Positions 18,501 through 24,911 of a DNA stretch of 64,000 nucleotides are shown here, piece after piece. Numbering within the stretch: position 1 is the stretch's first letter; each line of letters opens with the position of its first letter. Made by a program: the position numbers and the translations under genes. This DNA comes from DT-110 sp964342305 (GTDB lineage: Bacteria > Bacteroidota > Bacteroidia > Chitinophagales > Saprospiraceae), in the NCBI GenBank assembly GCA_964342305.1, contig CAYFGK010000006.1:1-64000 (forward strand), given 5' to 3'. The notes under the pieces were generated by a model that was given only the letters and a program-made list of their open reading frames with translations, made no database searches and was not told the origin of the DNA.

Positions 18501-19022
18501 AATAGCCTGATCGAACAGATCGATACGCTGACCCGAATTGCCAATGAGTTCTCCCGTTTCGCGAAAATGCCCAAACCCCAGAACGTCGACTTTGATCTGC
18601 AAAAGCTGTTGGAATCAGTAACGACTGTTTTTGCCGAGGAAGATGCCGGTAGGGTCCTGCTTGCCAGTGACCTCACTACGGCACCGGTTCGTGCTGATCG
18701 CGACCACCTGACCCGGGTATTGAACAACCTAATCAAGAATGGCCTGCAAGCTATTCCCGACAACCGGGAAGGGATCATTCGGGTAACCCTCACCCGACAT
18801 GAACACCATTTCCTGATCACTGTTACCGATAATGGTAATGGGATTCCCGAAGACATTCAACACAAAGTTTTTAGTCCTAACTTCACCACCAAATCGTCCG
18901 GTACCGGACTGGGACTGGCCATGTCGCGCCAGATGATCGAACAAGCGGGTGGACGAATCTATTTTGAAACGGAACCCGAGGTAGGAACTACTTTTTTTGT
19001 GGAAATACCGAGACAGGTTTGA
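15579..19022 (+). CDS. Large multi-pass sensor histidine kinase (NtrY-like)
   Basis: 1147 residues, much longer than usual two-TM kinases. TM1 (about 7-25) is followed by an extracytoplasmic region. A block of about eight more TM helices spans roughly 185-445, then a second soluble region, two TM helices (about 630-655 and 670-700), a periplasmic sensor part, and a last TM joined to HAMP (SNQITRPLESIRTG). HisKA has phospho-acceptor His939 in MAKQVAHEIKNPLTPMKL, a sequence typical of NtrY. The ATPase domain shows NNLIKNGLQAI, DNGNGIPEDI and GTGLGLAMS. No response regulator gene is adjacent, so the partner is elsewhere. The stop codon TGA lies inside a heptamer array, so the last residues QV are repeat-encoded. 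Confidence 0.9.
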   Translation: MMRRRLIGSAILVALLTALGFVFRSSAGDQPLPCRQHLQKTFLQDQKWVQRHVSDTLLPGYFSSAKGLRYLNETQVAVETLSGLNHPRISMFLYEADSLVAWTGSGPLPPLNQVSETPGLVGNEWYARHEIDTDHFWISRINLDTSRACDLPAGTFSVKGNYYQFTFGTGTDSDKGYLSAKQSFFLFAAALIVLLSLFFGGASVLLRSGKWFTGGSFWALGLIALVISASFLFGTAPFRHWLFAPNWTGNLIGPTVIDYLWQSILLVLSMSLFRKFLQPNLRAIPNTLRAIIAIAQYIFTGGFLIIWIWVQRYLVLESDAWLQLDNVFRFDGYTIAGCLGMSLWSIAFFLASHRAAELARQVIRQTNKRILLMVVVSIGLLPLFIALDTGVPNLAFPPLLLIYLIILDLFFDRNQSDITWFIFLLITFCLFNAIILYGHSLNRDGQAMAAYAKKLSEAEDSILLQRIEEYQTATITTDQWIKKVQVDPYILRHYEIDEKTKPLFNRRDSTVSFLREQRPAGLDTYWFLGEQDTLSIYRPLRPVSFYRPYEDVLQVPQYRDLPQLNRYRYLVFRNQRVVDQQSIPNRTLLKETNRLEIGSTLQTVNWSSQAVLFRYADEGWVLLERGPGGILKPLSLCAFFFISLLLLSLVIALCNPFLRIAEGNLITLFGSTSSLRTKVQLAILGLIVTSFTAIAWMTISSFRQSTITEQETQLLKRITSIQASLSNAIDDDPTILASSQSLDSISRKMLEEYQLDINFYNRNGRRIASSSGDIPFLSNLHTLMHASAYESLRTGLEEYRIVEDQWGDISFKTVYVPLRERSRLYIGVPYYAQNREMLDDLYIFMGKLFSIYVSALLVAVAVSLFVSNQITRPLESIRTGIRNLRLGSNEPLAYQGNDEIGELVREYNDAIHKLEESTELLRKSERESAWREMAKQVAHEIKNPLTPMKLRIQHLMRAYQQDPERAAPMVKKVSNSLIEQIDTLTRIANEFSRFAKMPKPQNVDFDLQKLLESVTTVFAEEDAGRVLLASDLTTAPVRADRDHLTRVLNNLIKNGLQAIPDNREGIIRVTLTRHEHHFLITVTDNGNGIPEDIQHKVFSPNFTTKSSGTGLGLAMSRQMIEQAGGRIYFETEPEVGTTFFVEIPRQV

Positions 19023-19111
19023 GGTTTGAGGTTTGAGGTGTGAGGTGTGAGGTTACCTACAACCAAACCTCAGACCTTACCTCTAACCCCAAACCTCAAA
19101 CCTCAAACCTG
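19015..19111. repeat. Heptamer array, AGGTTTG type, with inverted arm (block 1)
   Basis: Left arm AGGTTTG, AGGTTTG, AGGTGTG, AGGTGTG, AGGTTAC; right arm is the degenerate reverse complement, ending AAACCTC, AAACCTC, AAACCT. Together they can form one long imperfect hairpin. It contains the kinase stop codon and ends 10 bases before crtD. Read in the kinase direction, AGGTTTG units come first and AGGTGTG units second, the same order as at 55590-55658. Confidence 0.9.
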
Positions 19112-19121
19112 ATTATTCTTT

Positions 19122-20618
19122 ATGGCAAAAGTGGGCATCATAGGCGCCGGCGTGGCCGGTTTGGCAGCCGCCATTCGCATGGCGGTCCAGGGGCACGAAG
19201 TGAACGTATACGAGGCGAACAGCTACCCGGGGGGGAAACTCTCCGAATTTAGTCTCGGTGAGTACCGCTTTGATGCCGGGCCCAGCCTGTTTACCATGCC
19301 CCAATACGTTGATGAACTGATCCGGTTGGGCGGCCGTGAACCTGCCGATTATTTTGAGTACGAACGGCTACCCGTCGTTTGCCGGTATTTTTGGGAAGAT
19401 GGCACCGACCTGAGTGCGCACGGCGACATTCAAAAATTTGCCCGTGAAGTGGAAGAAAAGCTGGAGGTCCCCGCCGGGCGGGTCATTGACATGCTGCGGG
19501 ACAGTGAGCAGAAATACGACCGTACCGGACGCATTTTTCTGGAAAAATCGCTGCATAAAGCATCTACCTGGTGGAGCCGTAAGGTAGCTCAGGCTCTAGT
19601 CAGGCTTCCTTCTTTTGACCTTTTCACTACCATGAACCGGGTGCACGAGCGCCGGTTACAGCACCCGAAACTGGTTCAGCTATTCAACCGCTTTGCTACC
19701 TACAACGGCTCCAACCCCTATAAAGCACCGGGACTCCTGACCATTATTCCCCACTTTGAGCACGCTCTGGGCGCTTACTACCCCAAAGGAGGCATGGTGG
19801 CCATAACCAATACCCTGCATCAACTCGGCAAAGAACTGGGGGTCCGGTACCATTTTGATCAACCGGTCACTAAAATTATCGTGGATAATAAAAAGGCAAC
19901 CGGATTGATCGTCAACGGTCAGACCCGACATTTCGATACGGTTATCTGCAATATGGATGTCTTTTTTGCTTACCGGAAGCTGCTGGCCGATCAGCCGCAG
20001 CCCGAACGCACTTTGAAGCAGGAAAAATCAACGTCTGCGCTCATTTTCTACTGGGGTATTAAACGACGCTTCCCGCAGCTGGATCTGCACAACATCTTTT
20101 TCAGCGATGATTACCGGGCCGAATTTGATCATCTGGCGGCCGGTAAGGTGTACGATGACCCCACGGTGTACGTGAATATCAGTAGCAAATACAGCCCCGA
20201 AGATGCACCGGAAGGTTGTGAAAACTGGTTTACCATGGTGAACGTCCCGTACGACGACGGCCAGGACTGGGATGCCATTATTCCGCGTGTCCGCCAACAA
20301 ACACTGGCCAAACTGAGCCGGATGCTGGGTACGGACATCGAAAACCTCATCGACTGCGAAGATCTCCTCGAACCGCGTACCATCGAATCCAAGACACGAT
20401 CCCACCTGGGGGCCTTATACGGAACCAGTTCCAACGACCGCATGGCTGCGTTCATGCGTCACCCCAATTTCAGCAGTTCCATCGATGATTTGTATTTTTG
20501 TGGTGGCAGTGTGCATCCCGGCGGTGGTATTCCCCTGAGTTTGCTTTCGGCCCGCATTATTGATGAACTAATGCACGGTACGTCGGTTTCTTCCAGGACA
20601 CCAGCAACATCCAAATGA
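19122..20618 (+). CDS. crtD: Carotenoid desaturase of the CrtI/CrtD family
   Basis: 498 residues. FAD-dependent desaturase with the N-terminal dinucleotide-binding motif GIIGAGVAGLAAAIRMA, the following YEANSYPGGKLSEF, the family block FDAGPSLFTMP, and the C-terminal signature GGSVHPGGGIPLSLLSARI. It either desaturates phytoene (CrtI) or introduces the 3',4' double bond in a hydroxylated carotenoid (CrtD). The downstream cruF and crtZ, and the absence of crtB, favour CrtD, but that is an inference from context. Its TGA overlaps the cruF ATG (ATGA), so the two are translationally coupled. Confidence 0.8.
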   Translation: MAKVGIIGAGVAGLAAAIRMAVQGHEVNVYEANSYPGGKLSEFSLGEYRFDAGPSLFTMPQYVDELIRLGGREPADYFEYERLPVVCRYFWEDGTDLSAHGDIQKFAREVEEKLEVPAGRVIDMLRDSEQKYDRTGRIFLEKSLHKASTWWSRKVAQALVRLPSFDLFTTMNRVHERRLQHPKLVQLFNRFATYNGSNPYKAPGLLTIIPHFEHALGAYYPKGGMVAITNTLHQLGKELGVRYHFDQPVTKIIVDNKKATGLIVNGQTRHFDTVICNMDVFFAYRKLLADQPQPERTLKQEKSTSALIFYWGIKRRFPQLDLHNIFFSDDYRAEFDHLAAGKVYDDPTVYVNISSKYSPEDAPEGCENWFTMVNVPYDDGQDWDAIIPRVRQQTLAKLSRMLGTDIENLIDCEDLLEPRTIESKTRSHLGALYGTSSNDRMAAFMRHPNFSSSIDDLYFCGGSVHPGGGIPLSLLSARIIDELMHGTSVSSRTPATSK

Positions 20619-21310
20619 TCCAAATAAACCGGAATGGTAGTACTTCCCTGCTTACCCTGCATTTGAAGCAGCGGTCATGGTCTATCCCAACCGAGTGGAT
20701 AGGCATTCTATTTCTGACCATTATCTATGTGGTTGGATTGGTTGGAATAGCATGGCCACTGTCCGACCAATTCATTCTGCTGACGCCTGTCAACCTGTTG
20801 GTTTCCCTGGCGGTGGTACTGCTATTTCACCCGCGATGGCGACGGGCCACCCCCCTCATCCTGATCGTAAGTTATCTGGTTGGATTTTTTGCCGAATGGT
20901 TTGGCGTCCAGACCGGCTTGCTTTTTGGTGAATACCACTATGGGCCGGTCCTCGGGCCCCAGTGGCAAGGAACGCCTTTTATGATCGGGGTCAACTGGAT
21001 GCTCCTGGTTTATTGTAGTGGTATCACCGTAAATCATCTCTTTGGCTCCCGGCCGTGGTGGGGTCGCGGCATTCTGGCCGCTTTGCTCATGGTTGTCCTC
21101 GATGTACTCATCGAACCGGTGGCCATGGAACTGAACTTTTGGCAATGGGCCGGTAATAAGGTGCCTCTGCAGAACTACCTGGGCTGGTTCCTGGTTGCCC
21201 TTCCGCTTACCCTCGCCTTTTCCCGCTGGCACAGCGGTGTCCGAAACAAAGTGGCGGTAGCATTGTTCCTTTGGCAGTTTCTCTTTTTCCTGATATTGTT
21301 TTTAGTTTAG
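20615..21310 (+). CDS. cruF: CruF-type carotenoid 1',2'-hydratase
   Basis: 231 residues, mostly hydrophobic, with about seven TM helices. The family block GFFAEWFGVQTGLLFGEYHYG and the motif DVLIEPVAMELNFWQW match the CruF/bisanhydrobacterioruberin hydratase family (former DUF422). CruF adds water to the open psi end of gamma-carotene, producing the 1'-hydroxy end group of myxol- and saproxanthin-type pigments. It starts inside the crtD stop codon and ends 24 bases before crtZ. The 13-bp word GCTTTCGCAAAAA starts at the last base of its stop codon. Confidence 0.85.
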   Translation: MIQINRNGSTSLLTLHLKQRSWSIPTEWIGILFLTIIYVVGLVGIAWPLSDQFILLTPVNLLVSLAVVLLFHPRWRRATPLILIVSYLVGFFAEWFGVQTGLLFGEYHYGPVLGPQWQGTPFMIGVNWMLLVYCSGITVNHLFGSRPWWGRGILAALLMVVLDVLIEPVAMELNFWQWAGNKVPLQNYLGWFLVALPLTLAFSRWHSGVRNKVAVALFLWQFLFFLILFLV

Positions 21311-21322
21311 CTTTCGCAAAAA
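21310..21322 (+). repeat. 13-bp dispersed word, copy 3
   Basis: GCTTTCGCAAAAA between cruF and crtZ. With the opposite-strand copy at 21925 it brackets crtZ. Confidence 0.9.
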
Positions 21323-21334
21323 ATTGATGGCCGT

Positions 21335-21811
21335 ATGCAAATTGCCCTCTATGTATTCATTACGATAGCCACTTTCGTTGGCATGGAGTATGTTGCCTGG
21401 GCTGCTCATAAATACCTGATGCACGGCGCCCTGTGGATCTGGCACGAAGATCACCATAACCCTGCCCATAAGGAAGGGCGTTTCTTTGAAAAGAATGATC
21501 TGTTCTTTATGGTTTTTGCTATACCCAGTGCCACCTCCTACATGGTGGGCCTATCCACGCCCGGCATGTACTGGCTTACCTTCATTGGTATCGGTATCTC
21601 CATTTACGGGTTGGTGTACTTCCTGATCCACGATGTATACATTCACCGACGCTTCAAATGGTTCAACCAGCTCGATGGCACCTACTCTCGAGCCATCCTG
21701 CGTGCTCACGGAGCCCACCACGCCAAAACGACTAAAGAGGATTGTGAATCCTTCGGCCTTTTGTGGGTAGACTCCAAGTTTTTCAAAAAGCGCCGTTATA
21801 CCAGGTCTTAG
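21335..21811 (+). CDS. crtZ: Beta-carotene hydroxylase
   Basis: 158 residues, normal CrtZ length, with four TM helices. The diiron histidine clusters are HKYLMH and HEDHH near the N-terminus, then HDVYIHRRF and HGAHHAK. It hydroxylates C-3 of a beta-ionone ring in the inner membrane. Third gene of the crtD-cruF-crtZ operon. Together the three steps turn gamma-carotene into saproxanthin, a pigment first described from Saprospira. The stop TAG is part of the first unit of a heptamer array, so the final residues are near repeat DNA. Confidence 0.93.
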   Translation: MQIALYVFITIATFVGMEYVAWAAHKYLMHGALWIWHEDHHNPAHKEGRFFEKNDLFFMVFAIPSATSYMVGLSTPGMYWLTFIGIGISIYGLVYFLIHDVYIHRRFKWFNQLDGTYSRAILRAHGAHHAKTTKEDCESFGLLWVDSKFFKKRRYTRS

Positions 21812-21915
21812 GTGTGAAGTGTGAGGTGTGAGATCTGAGGTGTGAGGTTTGAGGTTTGGGGTTTGAGGTTAGGTTCTAGGTAACCTCAAACCCCAAACCT
21901 CAAACCTATAACCTG
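21803..21915. repeat. Heptamer array, AGGTTTG/AGGTGTG type, with inverted arm (block 2)
   Basis: Ten left-arm units (AGGTCTT, AGGTGTG, AAGTGTG, AGGTGTG, AGATCTG, AGGTGTG, AGGTTTG, AGGTTTG, GGGTTTG, AGGTTAG), then a right arm AACCTC, AAACCCC, AAACCTC, AAACCT. It contains the crtZ stop codon and ends just before the -7 box at 21923. With block 1 it brackets the carotenoid operon on both sides. Confidence 0.9.
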
Positions 21916-21922
21916 AATTTGC

Positions 21923-21930
21923 TATTTTTG
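21923..21930 (+). promoter_or_regulatory. -7 box TATTTTTG directly before the tail-anchored protein gene
   Basis: A TAnnTTTG match only 7 bases ahead of the ATG at 21938, predicting a leaderless or nearly leaderless mRNA. It overlaps copy 4 of the 13-bp word (21925-21937). Confidence 0.5.
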
Positions 21931-21937
21931 CGAAAGC
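21925..21937 (-). repeat. 13-bp dispersed word, copy 4
   Basis: TTTTTGCGAAAGC on the plus strand, overlapping the -7 box and ending at the base before the ATG of the next gene. Confidence 0.9.
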
Positions 21938-22501
21938 ATGATGAAGAACAAGCTGGGTGATCGACTCTCCCGAACATTGGAAGTACAACTGCCCTACGCC
22001 GAGTCCCTGGATGAGTATCTGGACACGGTCATACCCATTGTACGTCCGTGGGGAGAAGATCTGTACGAGTCGGAATACTACGAGGATACCCCGTGGCTGG
22101 AAGTTCGCGACGATGATACGTTCCACGAAACCGTCCTGCACTTCTTTAATGAAGGAGGTGAATACCTGGTTTCTATCAATGGCAACGTAGATGGTGGCTC
22201 TTGGCGATTTTTGGAGAAATCCAATAAGCTTCTGATCGAGATCGCCGGCCAGGCTGAACTCTACGAATTGGCCTTCCTGAACCGGAATTTTTTCATTCTC
22301 GCCAAACACGGCGATCAGCGTCGCCTGGGTGCTGCTAAGTACTTCGTCATGATCAACGAGCGAGTGGGCCGCCGCCTGGAATGGCGGGAAGCCATGGAAC
22401 TGCTGTTCAATACCTACCGCAGCAACAATAATATGTACATCATCCTTGCCCTGGTCATCCTGCTGATCGTGGCGGTAGCGGTGATTTTGTCTACGCAGTA
22501 A
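21938..22501 (+). CDS. Uncharacterised protein with C-terminal membrane anchor
   Basis: 187 residues. I do not recognise the family. The first 160 residues are soluble and acidic (EDLYESEYYEDTPWLEVRDDD). The last part, YIILALVILLIVAVAVILSTQ in pieces, is one TM helix, so the protein is probably tail-anchored with its bulk in the cytoplasm. The start may be 21938 or the next codon, 21941, both ATG. It follows a heptamer array and its own promoter, so it is separate from the crt operon. Confidence 0.75.
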   Translation: MMKNKLGDRLSRTLEVQLPYAESLDEYLDTVIPIVRPWGEDLYESEYYEDTPWLEVRDDDTFHETVLHFFNEGGEYLVSINGNVDGGSWRFLEKSNKLLIEIAGQAELYELAFLNRNFFILAKHGDQRRLGAAKYFVMINERVGRRLEWREAMELLFNTYRSNNNMYIILALVILLIVAVAVILSTQ

Positions 22502-22543
22502 TGTTGTTCCCTTTTCCCCTTTAATTTTTGCTCTTGCTAGTGT

Positions 22544-22584
22544 GAAGCGTCGAGCGTGGTGCGTCAACCGTGGAGCGTGGTGCC
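22544..22584. repeat. Heptamer array, GAGCGTG type, at the 3' end of the EamA gene
   Basis: Units GAAGCGT, CGAGCGT, GGTGCGT, CAACCGT, GGAGCGT, GGTGCC keep a 7-bp period and abut the TAA of the minus-strand EamA gene at 22585. In that gene's direction the array opens GGCACCACGCTCCACG, like the array at 265-304. Confidence 0.75.
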
Positions 22585-23496
22585 TTACCCGTCCACCGTA
22601 CTGCGTTTTTGTGTTGCGATCAGCACCACTCCGAAGATCACCAGAGCCGCTCCGGCCCACTGCCAGCTTCCCAGGCTTTCGCCCAAAAAAATACTGGCCA
22701 GAATGATGGTGGATATCGGGCCCACACTTCCCAGAATGGCTGCATTCGATGCCCCGACCAGGCGGATCCCTTCCGAAATCATAAAGACGGGTAATACCGT
22801 TGCGATCAGTGCCATTAGTACCGATAAGCCGTAGACCGGCATCGGAAATTGCCAAAGGTCCCAGCGGTAAGCCACCAAATGGTGAAAGAGAATGGCTACA
22901 CAAGCCGCCGACATGGCCAATGACGTATACCGCCAGGTTCCCAGCTTCGGTAACAGATGTCCGCTGCCCACCAAATAAACGGCGTAGGTCAACGCACACA
23001 GCATCACCAGTACCGCCCCGAGCAGGAACCGGGGCTCGTCGGAGAGCTGTGCCCCCTCCGCAAAGGTGACCCCAATGCCGATGTACGTGATGATCAGGGC
23101 CAGCCATTGGATGCGTTTGACCGGCTGCCGGAGCACCAACCAGGAGATCAGCACTACAAAGGTCGGGTAGGCAAATAATAGTAATCGCTCCACACTAGCC
23201 GGCACAAATTGCAGCCCCAAAAAATCGAGCAAACTAGCCAGGTAATAACCCGCTACCCCAAAAACCACGATTTGGATCTTTTCAGTTCGGGTTAGTGATT
23301 TGGTGCGGCGACGGCGCGCCCGGTAAGCTACTACCAGAAAGATGGGCAGAGAAAAAAGAAAGCGCAAGGTCAGCAAGGAGATTGGATCCACCCCGTATTG
23401 GTAAGCCAATTTAACGATAACCGCCTTCGAAGAAAAGAAGATGGCTCCCAGTACAACCAAAAAGGCCCCAAACCAGGGACGACGATTTACCGACAT
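22585..23496 (-). CDS. EamA/DMT-superfamily transporter
   Basis: 303 residues with about ten TM helices in two five-helix EamA repeats. The first repeat has ILFSSKAVIVKLAY-like SKAVIVKLAYQYGVDPISLLTLRF; the second ends with ILGSVGPISTIILASIFLGE, the usual EamA signature. It likely exports or imports a small metabolite across the inner membrane; the substrate cannot be told. It is flanked by a terminator on the upstream side (23516-23550), so it seems monocistronic. Confidence 0.9.
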   Translation of the reverse strand: MSVNRRPWFGAFLVVLGAIFFSSKAVIVKLAYQYGVDPISLLTLRFLFSLPIFLVVAYRARRRRTKSLTRTEKIQIVVFGVAGYYLASLLDFLGLQFVPASVERLLLFAYPTFVVLISWLVLRQPVKRIQWLALIITYIGIGVTFAEGAQLSDEPRFLLGAVLVMLCALTYAVYLVGSGHLLPKLGTWRYTSLAMSAACVAILFHHLVAYRWDLWQFPMPVYGLSVLMALIATVLPVFMISEGIRLVGASNAAILGSVGPISTIILASIFLGESLGSWQWAGAALVIFGVVLIATQKRSTVDG

Positions 23497-23515
23497 ACTA
23501 AGGTTGTTTTAACAA

Positions 23516-23550
23516 GACAGGTGAGTGGCTTTTCAGCACACTCACCTGTC
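23516..23550 (-). terminator. Terminator between sucD and the EamA gene
   Basis: GACAGGTGAGTG and CACTCACCTGTC form a perfect 12-bp stem with an 11-nt loop, 30 bases past the sucD stop. Confidence 0.75.
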
Positions 23551-23580
23551 ATCCTTCTTTTCCGGAATGGAAAAGACCTA

Positions 23581-24453
23581 TTAGCCTTTAAGCGCTTTGG
23601 CCATGGTGGCTCCAATATCCGCGGGTGATTTTACCACGTGGATGCCACATTCTTCCATGATCGCCATTTTGGCGGCAGCCGTATCATCTTTGCCACCGAT
23701 GATAGCACCAGCGTGCCCCATGGTACGCCCTTCAGGAGCCGTTTGACCGGCGATGAATCCTACTACTGGCTTGGTGCCATGCTCCTTTACGTAACGTGCC
23801 GCTTCGGCTTCCATGCCACCACCGATCTCGCCGATCATGATAATGCCCTCGGTGTCCGGATCATTCATCAGCAATTCCACGGCCTCTTTGGTGGTGGTTC
23901 CTACGATCGGGTCACCACCGATCCCGATACAGGTTGACTGACCAAGGCCGGCCTTGGTCACCTGATCCACGGCTTCGTAAGTAAGCGTACCCGAGCGGGA
24001 AACGATGCCTATCTTACCGGGATTGTGAATAAACCCGGGCATAATACCGCATTTGGCTTCATCTGGAGTGATCACCCCCGGACAGTTTGGTCCGACCAAC
24101 CGGCAATCACGGGTAGAAATGTAATCCTTCACCTTCACCATATCCTGAACCGGAATGCCTTCGGTGATGCAAATAATAACCTTGATACCAGCATCAGCAG
24201 CTTCCATAATGGCATCTGCCGCAAAGGGAGGAGGCACAAAAATAACGGATGTATCGGCTCCTACTTTCTCGACCGCGTCGGCCACGGTATTGAAAACGGG
24301 ACGATCGAGGTGATCATTACCACCTTTACCAGGAGTAACACCACCGACTACGTTGGTGCCGTATTCAATCATCTGGCTGGCGTGAAAAGTACCTTCTTTT
24401 CCCGTGAAGCCCTGCACAATGATCTTGGAGTCTTTGTTGACAAGAACTGACAT
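23581..24453 (-). CDS. sucD: Succinate--CoA ligase (ADP-forming) subunit alpha
   Basis: 290 residues, full length. It carries the CoA-binding Rossmann domain (VQGFTGKEGTFH, GVTPGKGG) and the phosphorylated active-site His247 in TMGHAGAIIGG. With SucC it converts succinyl-CoA to succinate with ATP formation in the citric acid cycle. sucC is not next to it. It starts 29 bases after the divIC-like gene, so they are probably cotranscribed. Confidence 0.96.
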   Translation of the reverse strand: MSVLVNKDSKIIVQGFTGKEGTFHASQMIEYGTNVVGGVTPGKGGNDHLDRPVFNTVADAVEKVGADTSVIFVPPPFAADAIMEAADAGIKVIICITEGIPVQDMVKVKDYISTRDCRLVGPNCPGVITPDEAKCGIMPGFIHNPGKIGIVSRSGTLTYEAVDQVTKAGLGQSTCIGIGGDPIVGTTTKEAVELLMNDPDTEGIIMIGEIGGGMEAEAARYVKEHGTKPVVGFIAGQTAPEGRTMGHAGAIIGGKDDTAAAKMAIMEECGIHVVKSPADIGATMAKALKG

Positions 24454-24482
24454 ATTTGCGTTTATTTGTCTGTTAATTTGGT

Positions 24483-24797
24483 CTACTGGTCTTCTTCATC
24501 GACAATGATGAACACATCCTCGCCCGGCTTTTTCATGAAGTATTTTTCACGGGCGATCTTCTCCTTGTTTACCTCCAGATCGAGGCGTTCGCGCTCGGCG
24601 GCTTTGATTTGCTCGGAGTAGAGTGCTTTTTCTTCCTCCAATTTCTTCACCGTCCGCTGGAGTTTGAACTGGGTCAGTACATCGTGTTTGTCGATAAAGA
24701 TCATCCAGGCGAAGAACAGGGTTAGCACCAGGATGTATTTGTTGCGGAGTGGAGCGGGCACGGCACGGAGCAGATCTTGGAGTGGATTATTCTTCAC
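24483..24797 (-). CDS. FtsB/DivIC-type cell-division protein
   Basis: 104 residues, starting with GTG at 24797; no in-frame ATG lies upstream. One TM helix at about 21-37 (KYILVLTLFFAWMIFID) is followed by a periplasmic coiled coil rich in Glu, Lys and Leu, and the septum-initiator motif KIAREKYFMKKPGEDVFII. This is the layout of FtsB/DivIC, a small divisome scaffold that joins FtsL and FtsQ. It lies between enolase and sucD on the same strand. Confidence 0.85.
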   Translation of the reverse strand: MKNNPLQDLLRAVPAPLRNKYILVLTLFFAWMIFIDKHDVLTQFKLQRTVKKLEEEKALYSEQIKAAERERLDLEVNKEKIAREKYFMKKPGEDVFIIVDEEDQ

Positions 24798-24867
24798 AGC
24801 ACTCGGTTTTGCTCCACAATTTACACCAATTCCTCCACAACTAAAATTCGCCGGGATATAAGTTTAT

Positions 24868-24904
24868 ACCGGGAACAAGACCCACAACGGATTTTGTTCC
24901 CGGT
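24868..24904 (-). terminator. Terminator of eno
   Basis: ACCGGGAACAA and TTGTTCCCGGT with a 15-nt loop, eight bases beyond the enolase stop. The tail is only weakly U-rich. Confidence 0.65.
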
Positions 24905-24911
24905 TTTCGTG

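Noticed and set aside
21869..23107. 412-residue open frame antisense to the tail-anchored protein and running into the EamA gene
   Set aside because: No protein-like composition or motif; it shadows well-supported genes in other frames.
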